A program made the translations under genes and the position numbers. Below, in pieces: positions 35,168-47,885 of a stretch of 64,000 bases of DNA (position 1 is its first letter; each line of letters opens with the position of its first letter). Below the pieces are notes generated by a model that was not told the DNA's origin, did no database searches, and saw only the letters and a list, made by a program, of their open reading frames with translations. The stretch is taken from NCBI RefSeq assembly GCF_001044255.1, contig NZ_JYNX01000059.1, forward strand, positions 1 through 64,000, written 5' to 3'. Source of the stretch: Mycolicibacterium chubuense. Its GTDB lineage: Bacteria > Actinomycetota > Actinomycetes > Mycobacteriales > Mycobacteriaceae.

Positions 35168-35821
35168 ATGGCCGTCACGGACGCACCGACACGGACCGAC
35201 ATCCGCGTCTACCTGCTCGTCGAGGACCTGCAGCAGCAGTTCGCCGCCTACCTCGGCACGCCGACGCGGGCACGCGGCTATCCGCCGTACGCCGGGGAGC
35301 ACGCCCTCATCGTCGAGGTGTCCCCGGCGCTGGCGATCGAGCGGGTCATCGACCTGGCGCTGCGGGAGGTTCCGGGTATCCAGCCCGGAATCCTTTACGT
35401 GGAGCGCCAGTTCGGGGTGCTCGAGATCCATTCCAGCGATCTCGAGGACGTGCGACGGGCCGGAGAGGCGATCCTGAACGGCACGAAGAACTCCGCGGCC
35501 GACCAACTGCGACCGCGAGTGCTCTACCACGACGTCATCGCTGACATCACCGATCAGCACGCGGTGATCCTCAATCGCAACCGGCAGGCGTCGATGGTGC
35601 TGCCCGGCCAGTCGCTGCTGGTGTACGAGATGACGCCCGCACTGTTCGCGGCTGTGGCGGCCAACGAGGCCGAGCGCGCCGCGCCGGGGCTGACGCTGGT
35701 CGACGTACAGATGATCGGCGCCGCGGGCCGCCTCTACATCAGCGGCAGCACCGCCGATGTGGTGACCGCACGTGATGCGATCACCACGGTGCTGGAGTCG
35801 ATCGAGGGGCGGGACCATTGA
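35168..35821 (+). CDS. BMC-T shell protein (tandem BMC domains), second
   Basis: A protein of 217 residues with two BMC domains in tandem, related to the protein at 33497-34102 (compare VERQFGVLEIHSSD with VERQFGYLEFHGDT). A short extra N-terminal tail (AVTDAPTRTD) is present. The second half reads HAVILNRNRQASMVLPGQSLLVYEMTPALFA. Two BMC-T, one BMC-H and one BMC-P are the known set for the Rhodococcus/Mycobacterium microcompartment. Its last four bases overlap the start of the kinase gene. Confidence 0.92.
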   Translation: MAVTDAPTRTDIRVYLLVEDLQQQFAAYLGTPTRARGYPPYAGEHALIVEVSPALAIERVIDLALREVPGIQPGILYVERQFGVLEIHSSDLEDVRRAGEAILNGTKNSAADQLRPRVLYHDVIADITDQHAVILNRNRQASMVLPGQSLLVYEMTPALFAAVAANEAERAAPGLTLVDVQMIGAAGRLYISGSTADVVTARDAITTVLESIEGRDH

Positions 35822-36813
35822 GCGGCGACGTCGGCGACGACCGCGCGGTGGCGGAGAAGGCGCTCGAGGCGTTCGACCTGCCGCAGGGCTCGGCGCTGCG
35901 ACTGCTCAACCTGTCTGAAAACGCCACCTACGCCGTCGAGGAGCCCGGCTGCGGGCACCGATCCATCCTGCGGGTGCACCGCAAGAACTACCACCGGGTC
36001 GACCAGATCGAGTCGGAACTGATGTGGCTCGACGCGCTGCGCCGCGAGAGCGACATCACCGTGCCGACCGTGATCCCGGCGCACGACGGCCGCCGTGTGG
36101 TCACCGTCCACCACGACGGCGCCGAGCGTCATGTGGTGCACTTCGAGATGGTGCCCGGCGCCGAACCCGACGAGAACACGCTGACGAGCACGGACTTCCA
36201 CACGCTGGGGTCCATCACCGCGGCGCTGCACGACCATGCCCGCAGCTGGCAGCGCCCGCCGACCTTCAGCCGGTTCGCCTGGGACTGGGAACACAGCCTG
36301 GGGACGTCCCCGCGCTGGGGCCGCTGGCGCGACGCGGTCGGCGTCGGCGAGCACGAGGCGGAGGTACTGGGCCGCGCCGAGCAGCTGCTGGCCCGCCGGC
36401 TCGCCGAATACGGCACGGGCAGCAACACCTTCGGGCTGGTTCATGCCGACCTGCGGCTGGCCAACCTGCTGGTCGACGGTGACACCATCACGGTCATCGA
36501 CTTCGACGACTGCGGATTCGGCTGGTATTTCTACGATTTCGGGACGGCGGTGTCGTTCTTCGAGGACCACCCGTCGGTGCCGGAGTGGCAGGACGCCTGG
36601 GCCACGGGTTACCGCACCCGCCGGGAGCTGGCCGCGGCCGACGAGGACATGCTGGCCTCGTTCGTGCTGCTACGCCGGCTGCTGCTGCTGGCGTGGATGG
36701 GGACGCACAGCCATTCCCGGGAATCGCAGGCCATTTCCGTCACCTACGCCGCGGGCAGCTGCACGCTCGCCGAGCGGTACCTGTCCTCCGACGGTCACCT
36801 CCTGACCGCCTGA
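35818..36813 (+). CDS. APH-family kinase, likely 1-amino-2-propanol kinase
   Basis: A protein of 331 residues of the aminoglycoside/choline phosphotransferase fold. Catalytic loop [14 protein letters not shown] (Asp211, Asn216) and metal-binding [10 protein letters not shown] (Asp228) are intact. In the mycobacterial aminoacetone microcompartment the enzyme at this place phosphorylates (S)-1-amino-2-propanol. The start is a TTG at 35818, overlapping the upstream stop (ATTGA), a weak codon that would limit its amount compared with shell proteins. No targeting helix is visible. Confidence 0.85.
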   Translation: MSGDVGDDRAVAEKALEAFDLPQGSALRLLNLSENATYAVEEPGCGHRSILRVHRKNYHRVDQIESELMWLDALRRESDITVPTVIPAHDGRRVVTVHHDGAERHVVHFEMVPGAEPDENTLTSTDFHTLGSITAALHDHARSWQRPPTFSRFAWDWEHSLGTSPRWGRWRDAVGVGEHEAEVLGRAEQLLARRLAEYGTGSNTFGLVHADLRLANLLVDGDTITVIDFDDCGFGWYFYDFGTAVSFFEDHPSVPEWQDAWATGYRTRRELAAADEDMLASFVLLRRLLLLAWMGTHSHSRESQAISVTYAAGSCTLAERYLSSDGHLLTA

Positions 36814-36835
36814 ATCATCCACCGAAAGGTTCGTC

Positions 36836-37615
36836 ATGTTCACCTCGCTGCAGGGCCGCTCGGCCATCGTGACCGGCGGCAGCAAGGGCATCGGGCGCGG
36901 GATCGCCGAGACCTTCGCGCGGGCCGGCATCAACGTCGTCATCACAGGGCGCACCGAGTCCGACATCGAGCGCACGGTGGCGGATCTGGCGGGACTGGCC
37001 GGCACCGTGACCGGCGTGGCCGCCGATGTGGCCAGCCCCGAAGACTGCCGGCGCGCGGTGGCCACCGCGACCGAACGCAACGGCGGACTCGACATCGTGT
37101 GTGCCAACGCCGGCATCTTCCCGTCGGCGTCGCTGGCCGACATGACCCCCGAAGACCTCGACCGGGTCCTCGGAACCAACGTCAAAGGCACCTTCTACAT
37201 CGTGCAGGCCGCGATCGACGCGCTGACCGCCAGCGGTCACGGCCGCGTCATCATCACGTCCTCGATCACCGGAACCATCACGGGTTTTCCCGGCTGGTCG
37301 CACTACGGCGCCAGCAAGGCCGCGCAGCTGGGGTTCCTGCGCACCGCGGCGATCGAACTGGCGCGCAAGAAGATCACCGTCAACGCGGTGCTGCCAGGCA
37401 ACATCCTGACCGAGGGGCTCGTCGAGATGGGTGAGCAGTACATGAACCAGATGAAGGCCGCGATCCCCACGGGGACTCTCGGCACCGTCGCCGACGTCGG
37501 CAATGCCGCGCTGTTCTTCGCCACCGATGAAGCCGGCTTCATCACCGGCCAGTCGCTGGTCGTCGACGGCGGCCAGATCCTCCCCGAATCGGCCGAGGCG
37601 CTTGCCGACCTCTGA
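36836..37615 (+). CDS. Short-chain dehydrogenase, likely aminoalcohol (1-amino-2-propanol/aminoacetone) dehydrogenase
   Basis: A protein of 259 residues with a classical SDR plan: cofactor motif GGSKGIG (residues 14-20), NAG at 91-93, catalytic Ser near 142, Tyr157 and Lys161 (YGASK), and the VDGGQ ending. In the described pathway an SDR converts aminoacetone and 1-amino-2-propanol into each other. It is 22 bases after the kinase gene, with GAAAGG as ribosome site. The exact substrate is inferred from context. Confidence 0.85.
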   Translation: MFTSLQGRSAIVTGGSKGIGRGIAETFARAGINVVITGRTESDIERTVADLAGLAGTVTGVAADVASPEDCRRAVATATERNGGLDIVCANAGIFPSASLADMTPEDLDRVLGTNVKGTFYIVQAAIDALTASGHGRVIITSSITGTITGFPGWSHYGASKAAQLGFLRTAAIELARKKITVNAVLPGNILTEGLVEMGEQYMNQMKAAIPTGTLGTVADVGNAALFFATDEAGFITGQSLVVDGGQILPESAEALADL

Positions 37616-37633
37616 CGGATACGTACCCTGAAT

Positions 37634-37646
37634 TTGGTCGTACCAA
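37634..37646. promoter_or_regulatory. Operator-like palindrome before the GntR gene
   Basis: TTGGT-CGT-ACCAA is a perfect 5+5 palindrome, and it matches the half-sites found in the divergent promoter region at 30518-30616. It lies 24 bases before the GntR start codon at 37670, so the regulator probably controls its own gene as well as the operons. Confidence 0.6.
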
Positions 37647-37669
37647 TTGCCACGAGCCCAGGAGGTCGG

Positions 37670-38446
37670 GTGCCCACGCAAACCGAGGACCTGCGGCGCC
37701 GGATCGTGGCCGACATCAACGCCGGCGTCCCCGGCGCCAAGCTGGGTAGCGAGCGGGAACTGGCCGAGCGGTACCGCACCAGCCGCTCGAGCCTGCGCCA
37801 GGTGCTCGCCGCCCTGGAGGAGGCAGGCCTCATCGACCGGGTGATCGGCCGGGCCGGCGGGATCTTCATCAGCCACGCCCAGGTCCAACGCAGCCTCTCT
37901 GACGTCGTCGGGGTGCCCGCGTTCCTGGCCAGCCAGGGCTACGTCGCGGGCACCCGGGTGCTGTCGACCAAGATCGGCGCACCCGACGCCACCACCCAGA
38001 ACGCGCTCGGCCTCGCCGCCGACGACTTCGTCGTCGAGATCCAGCGGGTCCGCCTCGCCGACGGGTCGCCGATCTCGCTGGAACTGGCCCAGTTTCCCGC
38101 CGACGCCTTCCCCGGTCTGCTCGAACAGCAACTCGGCGGCTCGCTCTACGAGATCCTGGAGACGCAGTACGGACTGGTCACCGCACGCGCCGACGAACGC
38201 ATCGAGGCCGTCAACGCGACGCCCGAGGAGGCAACGCTGCTGGGCATCAAACCGAAATCGGCGCTGCTGTTGATCACCCGGGTCACCTACGACCAGCACG
38301 ACACCCCGTGCGAGTTCTCCCGCGACCTGTTCCGCGGCGATCGCACCCGGCTGGCCGTCACCGCCCAGGGCCGCGGAATCGGGGTGGCCGCGTCGGTGGC
38401 GGCGGCCTCGGTGGCGCTGCAGAGTCAGGGGCGGCGGGCGGTCTGA
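37670..38446 (+). CDS. GntR-family (HutC/UTRA type) transcriptional regulator
   Basis: A protein of 258 residues. The N-terminal winged helix reads [32 protein letters not shown], and the C-terminal effector domain is of the UTRA type ([22 protein letters not shown] and [15 protein letters not shown]). It most likely senses an intermediate of the microcompartment pathway and represses the two divergent operons. The GTG at 37670 with GGAGG four bases ahead is preferred. A TTG start at 37634 would place the N-terminus inside the operator. It ends the operon. Confidence 0.88.
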   Translation: MPTQTEDLRRRIVADINAGVPGAKLGSERELAERYRTSRSSLRQVLAALEEAGLIDRVIGRAGGIFISHAQVQRSLSDVVGVPAFLASQGYVAGTRVLSTKIGAPDATTQNALGLAADDFVVEIQRVRLADGSPISLELAQFPADAFPGLLEQQLGGSLYEILETQYGLVTARADERIEAVNATPEEATLLGIKPKSALLLITRVTYDQHDTPCEFSRDLFRGDRTRLAVTAQGRGIGVAASVAAASVALQSQGRRAV

Positions 38447-38459
38447 GGCGAGTGGATTC

Positions 38460-39344
38460 ATGACGAACCCACCCGGCGCGGGCCGGTTCGCGCCGAGCCC
38501 GTCGGCGGATCTGCACATCGGCAACCTGCGCACCGCGGTGCTGGCCTGGCTGTTCGCCCGCTCGACCGGGCGGCGCTTCCTGATGCGCGTGGAGGACCTC
38601 GACGACCGCACCCACACCGACATCGCCGACCGCCAACTCGCCGACCTGGCCGCACTCGGCGTCACCTGGGACGCGCCGGCCACCCGCCAGACCGAGCATC
38701 CACAGCGCTACGACGCCGTGGTCGACACGCTGGCGCGCCGCGGCCTGCTCTACGAATGCTATTGCACCAGAAAGGATATCGCGCAGGCGCCGCGCGCTCC
38801 CCACGCCCCTGAGGGAGCCTACCCGGGAACGTGCCGCGACCTCTCCGACACCGAGCGTGCACGACGGCGCGCGGAGACGGGCCGCCCGCCGGCCCTGCGG
38901 CTGCGCACCGACACGTCGACCCACACCGTGCGCGACGTGCTGCACGGCGACTACACCGGTCTGGTGGACGACTTCGTGGTGCGCCGCGGCGACGGGGTGC
39001 CGGCCTACAACCTCGCGGTGGTCGTCGACGACGCCGCCTCGGGCATCGACCAGGTGGTGCGCGGCGACGACCTGCTGTCCTCGTCGCCGCGCCAGACACA
39101 CCTCGCACGGCTGCTCGGGCACCCGGAGCCGATCTATGCGCACGTGCCACTGGTCCTCAACGCCGACGGCGCACGGCTGGCCAAGCGGGACGGGGCGGTG
39201 ACCCTCGCCGAGATCGGGGTGGACCGGGCGCTGGCCCAGATCGCGGACTCGCTGGGGTTCTCCGCGCGCACGGTGGCGGGAATGCTGCCGGAATTCGATC
39301 CGGCGCGTCTGCCCCGCGGCCCGTGGGTATACCTGCCCGGGTGA
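38460..39344 (+). CDS. gluQ: Glutamyl-queuosine tRNA(Asp) synthetase
   Basis: A protein of 294 residues resembling the catalytic half of glutamyl-tRNA synthetase, without the anticodon-binding domain. The class I signature is [19 protein letters not shown] (HIGN for HIGH), the zinc site is YECYCTRKD...GTC, and the KMSKS-like loop is LAKRDGA. Enzymes of this size attach glutamate to the queuosine base of tRNA-Asp. The tRNA-guanine transglycosylase that starts queuosine formation is encoded 5 kb away at 44248-45507. It is 13 bases after the GntR stop. Confidence 0.9.
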   Translation: MTNPPGAGRFAPSPSADLHIGNLRTAVLAWLFARSTGRRFLMRVEDLDDRTHTDIADRQLADLAALGVTWDAPATRQTEHPQRYDAVVDTLARRGLLYECYCTRKDIAQAPRAPHAPEGAYPGTCRDLSDTERARRRAETGRPPALRLRTDTSTHTVRDVLHGDYTGLVDDFVVRRGDGVPAYNLAVVVDDAASGIDQVVRGDDLLSSSPRQTHLARLLGHPEPIYAHVPLVLNADGARLAKRDGAVTLAEIGVDRALAQIADSLGFSARTVAGMLPEFDPARLPRGPWVYLPG

Positions 39345-39380
39345 GCAGAACCCTTCTGATCGTCGGCCGGTGTTGCTAGC

Positions 39381-40859
39381 GTGCGGCCGGTGCATCGACT
39401 ACGCCGCACGCTGCCGGCGATCCTCCTCCTCGCGGCGCTGATCCTCGCCGGCTGTGCCGGCTCCTCCGGTGGGGGTGACACCCCCATCAAGTCCGCCGGC
39501 GTCCTGCGCGTCGGCACCGAGGGGGTCTACTCCCCGTTCTCCTACCACGACGCCACCGGCCAGCTCGTCGGCTACGACGTCGACGTGGCCCGCGCCGTCG
39601 CCGACAAGATCGGCGTCACCGTGGAGTTCGTCGAGACGCCGTGGGACTCGATGTTCGCCGCCCTGGAGGCCAACCGGTTCGACGTGGTCGCCAACGAAGT
39701 GACGATCAACGACGAGCGCAAGGCGAAATACGATCTCTCGCAGCCGTATTCGATCGGCGAGGGCGTGATCGTCACCCGCGCGGACGACAACTCCATCACC
39801 TCGCTGGACGACCTCAAGGGCAAGGTCGCCGCCGAGAACGCCACCAGCAACTGGTCGGAGGTCGCCCGCAAGGCCGGCGCCCGGGTGGAGTCGGTCGAGG
39901 GCTTCACGCAGGCGATCACGCTGCTCAGCCAGGGCCGCGTCGACGTCGTTATCAACGACAGCATCGCGGTGTACGCCTATCTCGCCGAGACCAAGGACTC
40001 CTCGGTCAAGATCGCCGGCACCGTCGGGGAGAAGAGCGAGCAGGGCTTCGCGGCCCGCAAGGACAGCGGCATGCTGCCCGAACTGAACGCCGCCCTGGAT
40101 GAACTACGCGCCGACGGCACGCTCGCCGCGATCTCGCAGAAGTATCTGAACGCCAACGCCTCCGGCGCCCCGGAGGCGGCCGATGCGAAGCCCGGCCGGT
40201 CGACGTGGCAACTGATCGGCGAGAACCTCTGGCCGCTGGCCCGCGCCGCGCTGACCATGACGATCCCGCTGACCATCATCAGCTTCGCCCTCGGTCTGGT
40301 GATCGCGCTGGCGGTGGCGCTGGCGCGACTGTCGTCGAACGTCGTCGCGAGCAACGTCGCCCGGTTCTACATCTCGGTGATCCGCGGGACGCCGCTGCTG
40401 GTGCAACTGTTCATCGTGTTCTTCGCGCTGCCGCAGTTCGGGGTGAGGATCGATCCGTTCCCGGCCGCGGTGATCGCGTTCTCGCTCAACGTCGGTGGCT
40501 ATGCCGCCGAGATCATCCGATCGGCGATCCAGAGCATCCCGAAGGGCCAGTGGGAGGCCGCGCAGACCATCGGCCTGGACTACACCGGCACGCTGCGCCG
40601 GATCATCCTGCCCCAGGCCGCCCGGGTGGCCGTGCCGCCGCTGTCGAACACGTTGATCTCGCTGGTCAAAGACACCTCCCTGGCGTCGACGATCCTGGTG
40701 ACCGAACTCCTGCGACAGGCGCAGATCATCGCGGCACCCACGTTCGAGTTCTTCGCCCTGTACGGCACGGCGGCCGTGTACTACTGGGTGATCTGCCTGG
40801 TGCTGTCGTTCGGTCAAGCCAGGATCGAACGCCGACTGGAGAGGTATGTGGCGAAGTGA
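39381..40859 (+). CDS. Amino-acid ABC transporter, fused substrate-binding protein and permease
   Basis: A protein of about 492 residues. A lipoprotein signal ([14 protein letters not shown]) leads a type II binding protein of about 240 residues ([36 protein letters not shown]). A linker follows, then five or so membrane helices with the polar amino-acid permease signature [12 protein letters not shown] and the EAA-like loop [21 protein letters not shown]. Fusion ties the binding protein directly to the membrane subunit. The family imports glutamine, glutamate, arginine or similar. A second GTG three codons in (VHRLRRTLP) is possible. It overlaps the ATPase gene by four bases. Confidence 0.9.
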   Translation: MRPVHRLRRTLPAILLLAALILAGCAGSSGGGDTPIKSAGVLRVGTEGVYSPFSYHDATGQLVGYDVDVARAVADKIGVTVEFVETPWDSMFAALEANRFDVVANEVTINDERKAKYDLSQPYSIGEGVIVTRADDNSITSLDDLKGKVAAENATSNWSEVARKAGARVESVEGFTQAITLLSQGRVDVVINDSIAVYAYLAETKDSSVKIAGTVGEKSEQGFAARKDSGMLPELNAALDELRADGTLAAISQKYLNANASGAPEAADAKPGRSTWQLIGENLWPLARAALTMTIPLTIISFALGLVIALAVALARLSSNVVASNVARFYISVIRGTPLLVQLFIVFFALPQFGVRIDPFPAAVIAFSLNVGGYAAEIIRSAIQSIPKGQWEAAQTIGLDYTGTLRRIILPQAARVAVPPLSNTLISLVKDTSLASTILVTELLRQAQIIAAPTFEFFALYGTAAVYYWVICLVLSFGQARIERRLERYVAK

Positions 40860-41635
40860 CCGAGCAGCCCACCGAGAGCCGGCGCGAGAACCGGATCGTC
40901 GCCGACGGCGTACGCAAGTCCTTCGGGCCGCTCGAGGTGCTCAAGGGCGTCTCGTTCACCGTGCCCCGCGGCTCGGCGACCACGATCATCGGTCCGTCCG
41001 GGTCGGGGAAGACCACGCTGCTGCGGGCACTGAACGCGCTCGACACCCCCGATGCCGGCGTCATCGCGGTCGGTGACGTCGAGATCGACTTCTCCGGCCC
41101 CGTCACCAAGGACCAATTGCGGCGCTACCGGGCCCAGAGCGGTTTCGTGTTCCAGTCGCACAATCTGTTCCCGCACAAGACGGTGCTGCAGAACGTCACC
41201 GAGGGACCGGTGATCGCGCAGAAGCGGCCCCGCGAGGAGGCCGAGGCCGAGGCGGTGCAACTGCTCGAGCAGGTCGGGCTGGCCGACAAGCGGGACCAGT
41301 ACCCGTTCCAGCTGTCCGGCGGCCAGCAGCAGCGCGTCGGCATCGCCCGCGCGCTGGCGATGAAACCGAAGGTGGTGTTGTTCGACGAGCCGACCTCGGC
41401 GCTGGATCCCGAGCTCGTCGGAGAGGTTCTCGCGGTCATCCGCGACCTGGCTGTCGAGGGCTGGACCCTGGTGATCGTCACCCACGAGATCCAATTCGCC
41501 AAGCAGGTTTCCGACCAGGTGCTGTTCACCGACCAGGGTGTGATCCTCGAGCAGGGGCCGCCCGCGGCGGTGATCGGAGATCCGCAGCACGAGCGCACCC
41601 GGCAGTTCCTGCAGAGAATTCTCAACCCGCTGTAG
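40856..41635 (+). CDS. Amino-acid ABC transporter ATP-binding protein
   Basis: A protein of 259 residues. Walker A is GPSGSGKTT, the Q-loop is in [18 protein letters not shown], the ABC signature is LSGGQQQRV, and Walker B is [14 protein letters not shown] followed by the His of VTHEI. It pairs with the fused binding protein/permease just upstream, with a GTGA overlap. Together they form a complete importer of the polar amino acid family. Confidence 0.95.
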   Translation: MTEQPTESRRENRIVADGVRKSFGPLEVLKGVSFTVPRGSATTIIGPSGSGKTTLLRALNALDTPDAGVIAVGDVEIDFSGPVTKDQLRRYRAQSGFVFQSHNLFPHKTVLQNVTEGPVIAQKRPREEAEAEAVQLLEQVGLADKRDQYPFQLSGGQQQRVGIARALAMKPKVVLFDEPTSALDPELVGEVLAVIRDLAVEGWTLVIVTHEIQFAKQVSDQVLFTDQGVILEQGPPAAVIGDPQHERTRQFLQRILNPL

Positions 41636-41640
41636 CGGGC
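41626..41640 (+). terminator. Small hairpin over the ABC ATPase stop codon
   Basis: CCCGCTGTAGCGGGC folds into a hairpin with six-base arms CCCGCT and AGCGGG around GT. It covers the stop codon of the ATPase gene. No T-run follows, so it may only weaken read-through into the amine oxidase gene that starts 20 bases later. Confidence 0.3.
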
Positions 41641-41660
41641 ACCGTGAGAGGGTGTGCTGC

Positions 41661-43022
41661 ATGGCAGTACACGAGGCCGACGTCATCATCGTCGGTGCCG
41701 GCATCTCCGGGTTGATCGCGGCGCGCACCGTCCTCGCGGCGGGTCTGACCCCACTGATCCTCGAGGCCGACGAGCGGGTCGGCGGGCGGATCCTCACCGA
41801 GGAGGTGCTGCCCGGCCTCCCCGTCGAGATCGGCGCGCAATGGATCGGCGACACGCATCACCGGATGTTCGCGCTGGCAGACGAACTCGGTGTCGAGACC
41901 TATCCGCAGTACGACGAGGGCGAGACGTCCTACCAGCTGGCAGGGTCGCCGGTACTGCGGCAGAACGACTTTCACCGCCGCTTCGGCGACGAACTGGCCG
42001 AGCTCACCAAGGTGCTGCGGCTACTCGACGAATTGGCGGCCGAGGTACCGCCCGAGGCGCCGTGGCGGGCGCCGCGCGCCGAAGAGTGGGACGCGATCAC
42101 CGCGGGTGCGTGGTACGACGGGCAGGGCCTGTCACCGGTCGCCCGGACGCTGCTCGAGATCTGCACCGTCGGGATTCTCGCGGTGCCGACCGTCGAGGTG
42201 TCGTTCCTGCACCTGCTGTTCACGATCCAGACGTGCGGGGTCACCGCGGAACTGTTCGCCGAGTCCGAGGGCGGTGCGCAGACCACCCGTTTCGTGGGCG
42301 GCACGGCCGAGATCCCGAACCGGTTGGCGGCGCTGGTCGAAAGCCATCTGGTGCTCGACGCGCCCGTGCAGGAGATCGAGCACACCGCCGACAGCGTGAC
42401 CGTTCGGTGCCGCGGCGGCCGGACCGCCCGAGCGCGGCGCGTCATCATCGCGATCTCCCCGATGCTGGCCGGGCGCATCATGTACGACCCGCCGCTGTCC
42501 GGCTACCGCGACCAGCTCACCCAGCGGATGCCCAATTCCGCAGCGATGAAGGCGTTCTTCGTCTACGACGAACCCTTCTGGCGGACAGACGGTTTGAACG
42601 GGCAGCTGATCTCCGACGTCGGGCCCGCCCGGATGTCCAACGACACCTGTCTCCCCGGCGACGACCACGGGGTGATCCTGATGTTCCTCGAAGGCGAACA
42701 GGCACGCACCCACGGCCACTGGTCGCAGGAGGAGCGGCGTGCCGCGCTCACCGCGGAACTGGTACGCCACTACGGCGACAAGGCCGCCCGTCCGATCGCC
42801 TACGTCGACGGCGAGTGGGGCAGCCGCCAATGGACCCGCGGCTGCTACAACGCGAACTGCGGACCGCTGGTGTGGACCACGTACGGATCCGCGCTCGCCG
42901 AGCCCATCGGCGTCATCCACTGGGCGTCGACCGACACCGCGACGCAGTGGAGCGCCTACATGGAGGGTGCGGTCGAGGCCGGTGAGCGCGCCGCCCGGGA
43001 AGTGATCGAGGCGCTGAGCTAG
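41661..43022 (+). CDS. Flavin-containing amine oxidase
   Basis: A protein of about 453 residues. The FAD-binding motif DVIIVGAGISGLIAARTV with VGGRILTEE is followed by the substrate domain and the C-terminal FAD motif VIHWASTDTATQWSAYMEGAVEAGERAA. This is the monoamine oxidase fold, as in the mycobacterial AofH. It would oxidise an amine to an aldehyde with release of ammonia and hydrogen peroxide. The substrate is unknown. The ATG at 41661 (MAVHEAD) is chosen over an ATG three codons earlier. Confidence 0.9.
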   Translation: MAVHEADVIIVGAGISGLIAARTVLAAGLTPLILEADERVGGRILTEEVLPGLPVEIGAQWIGDTHHRMFALADELGVETYPQYDEGETSYQLAGSPVLRQNDFHRRFGDELAELTKVLRLLDELAAEVPPEAPWRAPRAEEWDAITAGAWYDGQGLSPVARTLLEICTVGILAVPTVEVSFLHLLFTIQTCGVTAELFAESEGGAQTTRFVGGTAEIPNRLAALVESHLVLDAPVQEIEHTADSVTVRCRGGRTARARRVIIAISPMLAGRIMYDPPLSGYRDQLTQRMPNSAAMKAFFVYDEPFWRTDGLNGQLISDVGPARMSNDTCLPGDDHGVILMFLEGEQARTHGHWSQEERRAALTAELVRHYGDKAARPIAYVDGEWGSRQWTRGCYNANCGPLVWTTYGSALAEPIGVIHWASTDTATQWSAYMEGAVEAGERAAREVIEALS

Positions 43023-43028
43023 CCTGCG

Positions 43029-44243
43029 TCACAACGTGATCGGCAACTCCGTCATGCCCCGCAGCGTGACGTTGGGCTTGTAGCCGGGGTCGGCCGCCAG
43101 GGTCGCGCCAGGAAAGCGGGCCGTCAACGCGGTCAGCGCCACGGTGGCCTCCAGCCGGGCCAGCGGCGCGCCGATGCAGAAGTGCGGCCCCTTGCCGAAC
43201 CCGAGGTGGCGGATCGACGGCCGATCCGGATCGAAATCGTCGGGCCGCTCGACCGCCACGGGATCACGGTGGGCAGCAGCCAGCAGCAGCAACATGTTGT
43301 CCCCCCGAGGGATTCGCACACCGCCGATGGTCATGTCCTCCCCCGCGATCCTGCCGATCAACTGCACCGGCGGGTCGTGGCGCAACGTCTCTTCGATCAC
43401 CACGGCGGCACGGCCCGGGTCGGCGGCCAGCGCCGCCCACTGATCCGGGTGGCGCAGCAGCGCCAGGATCGCGTTGGCGATCAGGTTCACCGTGGTCTCG
43501 TGGCCCGCGACCAACAGCAGATTGCACGTCGCGACGATCTCGTCCTCGGTCAGGACGTCCCCGGACTCCTCCACCCCGATCAGCGCCGACATCAGGTCCT
43601 CGTGCGGCTCGCGCCGCCGCCGTGCGATCAGCTCGCGCAGGTAGTCCCGCAGCCACAGACCGGCCTGCAGCCGCTCCTCGGCGCCGTCGCCGGCAGCCCC
43701 GGTGATGGTGAGGAACGGGTCGAGGGACTGGGCGAGCAGCGCCGACGCCGCGCGAAACTCTGGCTCGTCCTCGACGGGCACACCGAGCAGACGGCAGATC
43801 ACCGCGACGGGTAGCGGGTAGGCCAACCCGCTGATCGCGTCGAACGGACTCGCCGCCTCGCCGAGCAGGGTGTCGACCAGCCCGGCGATGTCGGGTTCGA
43901 GCGCCTTGACCACCTTCGGGACGAACGCCTTGCTCACCAGGCGGCGCAACCGGGTGTGGTCGGGCGGGTCGAGGAACAGGAAGCCGGGCGGCCCGAACGG
44001 GCGGGGCGCGGCGCCCTGGGCGATCGCCCGCTGCGCGACCGTGGACTTGAGCCGGTCGCTGCAGGCCGCCGGATGGCGCAGCACCTCGTCGCAGTCGGCG
44101 TAGGAGGAGAACACCGTCAGGTTGTTGTCGGGCAGCTGCAGCGGGCCGCGCTCCCGGATCGCGGTGTACAGCGGGTACGGATCGGCGCGGTGGGCCGGGT
44201 CGAGCAGCTGCATCAGCAGTGCCTGCGCCGTCGCGGTGGTCAT
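43029..44243 (-). CDS. Cytochrome P450
   Basis: A protein of 404 residues. The I-helix oxygen-binding motif is AGHETT, the K-helix ExxR is ETLR, and the haem loop is GFGKGPHFCIGAPLARLE with the cysteine ligand. It is a soluble class I P450 that needs a ferredoxin and reductase, none of which is adjacent. The substrate cannot be read. It ends convergent with the amine oxidase, six bases away. The tgt gene lies upstream of it in the same direction. Confidence 0.94.
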   Translation of the reverse strand: MTTATAQALLMQLLDPAHRADPYPLYTAIRERGPLQLPDNNLTVFSSYADCDEVLRHPAACSDRLKSTVAQRAIAQGAAPRPFGPPGFLFLDPPDHTRLRRLVSKAFVPKVVKALEPDIAGLVDTLLGEAASPFDAISGLAYPLPVAVICRLLGVPVEDEPEFRAASALLAQSLDPFLTITGAAGDGAEERLQAGLWLRDYLRELIARRRREPHEDLMSALIGVEESGDVLTEDEIVATCNLLLVAGHETTVNLIANAILALLRHPDQWAALAADPGRAAVVIEETLRHDPPVQLIGRIAGEDMTIGGVRIPRGDNMLLLLAAAHRDPVAVERPDDFDPDRPSIRHLGFGKGPHFCIGAPLARLEATVALTALTARFPGATLAADPGYKPNVTLRGMTELPITL

Positions 44244-44247
44244 CTCC

Positions 44248-46867
<2,620 letters not shown>

Positions 46868-46991
46868 CTCAGCCACCTTCCGCGCTCGTCACATTTTCGT
46901 AATTTGGCTAACCCGGGCGAGGGCGCCACCCATACTGCTGGAGATGATCCGCCGGTGTTGACGGATCACACGACACAAAAGGAGAACCGTG

Positions 46992-47453
46992 GTGAAGCGT
47001 GAAATCCTGGTCGCCGTCGGCGGCGCAGCGATCATCATCGCCGGCCTGTCGGGCTGTTCCTCGGAGAAGAAGTCCGAGACCTCTGGGGAGACCTCGTCGG
47101 CCGCCGCAGCCGAAGGCAAGACGACCGTCACCATCGACGGCACAGATCAGGAGATCCAGGGCAACGTCGTCTGCTCGGACATGGGCGGCAACACGAACAT
47201 CGCGATCGGCAACGCCAGCACCGGCATCGGCGCCGTCGTCAGCTCCGGCGACAGCCCCTCGGTGGTATCGGTGGGCCTCGGCAACGTCAACGGCGTGACG
47301 CTGGGCTACCAGAGCGGCGCGGGTCAGGGCGAAGCCAAGGTCGAGAAGAACGACAAGACCTACAAGATCTCCGGCACCGCCACGGGCGTGGACATGGCCA
47401 ACCCGATGCAGCCGGTCAACAAGCCCTTCGAGATCGAGGTGAGCTGCCCCTAG
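46992..47453 (+). CDS. lpqH: 19-kDa lipoprotein LpqH
   Basis: A protein of 153 residues that follows the well-known LpqH closely. It has the signal and lipobox [18 protein letters not shown], a Ser/Thr-rich stretch (often glycosylated), then [38 protein letters not shown] and the ending [24 protein letters not shown]. The last block is almost word for word that of M. tuberculosis LpqH. It is a major surface lipoprotein that stimulates TLR2. GTG at 46992 is preferred to the GTG one codon earlier; AAAAGGAG precedes them. Confidence 0.95.
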   Translation: MKREILVAVGGAAIIIAGLSGCSSEKKSETSGETSSAAAAEGKTTVTIDGTDQEIQGNVVCSDMGGNTNIAIGNASTGIGAVVSSGDSPSVVSVGLGNVNGVTLGYQSGAGQGEAKVEKNDKTYKISGTATGVDMANPMQPVNKPFEIEVSCP

Positions 47454-47794
47454 CTGGGGATGTAGCCGGCGGCCGACTGCCGCAGTTGCCAGATCTGCGC
47501 GGGGCACAGCTCGTTGACGGCCTGATTGATCAGGTAGGCGCCCTGGTAGTAATCGGCGGTGCGGAAGTCGGCCTTCACCTGGTTGACCAGATCGGCATAG
47601 CTCGTCTTCGCGGCCACCCGGTCGCAGATGCTGCGACCGTAGCCGAGCGCGGCGTCGGCGTTGGGGAAGTTGTACCCGGGCCGCACCGTGACGTTCACGA
47701 GATAGGCCACCACGTCGGCGCCGGCCGGGGCCGCGCCGAACAGGGCACCCACCCCGAGCACCACCCCCGTCACCGCACTCACCAGCGCCTTCAT
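47450..47794 (-). CDS. DUF732-type small secreted protein
   Basis: A protein of 114 residues. It has a Sec signal ([19 protein letters not shown]) and then the DUF732 pattern [26 protein letters not shown]...[17 protein letters not shown]. The two cysteines would form a disulfide. DUF732 proteins are common and mostly uncharacterised in mycobacteria. The stop overlaps the lpqH stop by four bases, tail to tail. Confidence 0.85.
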   Translation of the reverse strand: MKALVSAVTGVVLGVGALFGAAPAGADVVAYLVNVTVRPGYNFPNADAALGYGRSICDRVAAKTSYADLVNQVKADFRTADYYQGAYLINQAVNELCPAQIWQLRQSAAGYIPS

Positions 47795-47872
47795 GGTCGG
47801 TCACCCTACGCGCTGCGGGCCGATGTCGCGGCAATGCCGGCAAACTCCGCTCATGATCGCGGGGCGACGATC

Positions 47873-47878
47873 TAGGCT
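47873..47878 (+). promoter_or_regulatory. Leaderless-type -10 element TAGGCT
   Basis: TAGGCT fits TANNNT and ends seven bases before the ATG at 47886, so transcription would start on the start codon itself. No ribosome site is present between them, which agrees with a leaderless message. Confidence 0.45.
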
Positions 47879-47885
47879 CGTGCCC

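Noticed and set aside
37634-37669. A TTG start for the GntR regulator at 37634
   Set aside because: It coincides with the palindromic operator; the GTG at 37670 has GGAGG upstream.
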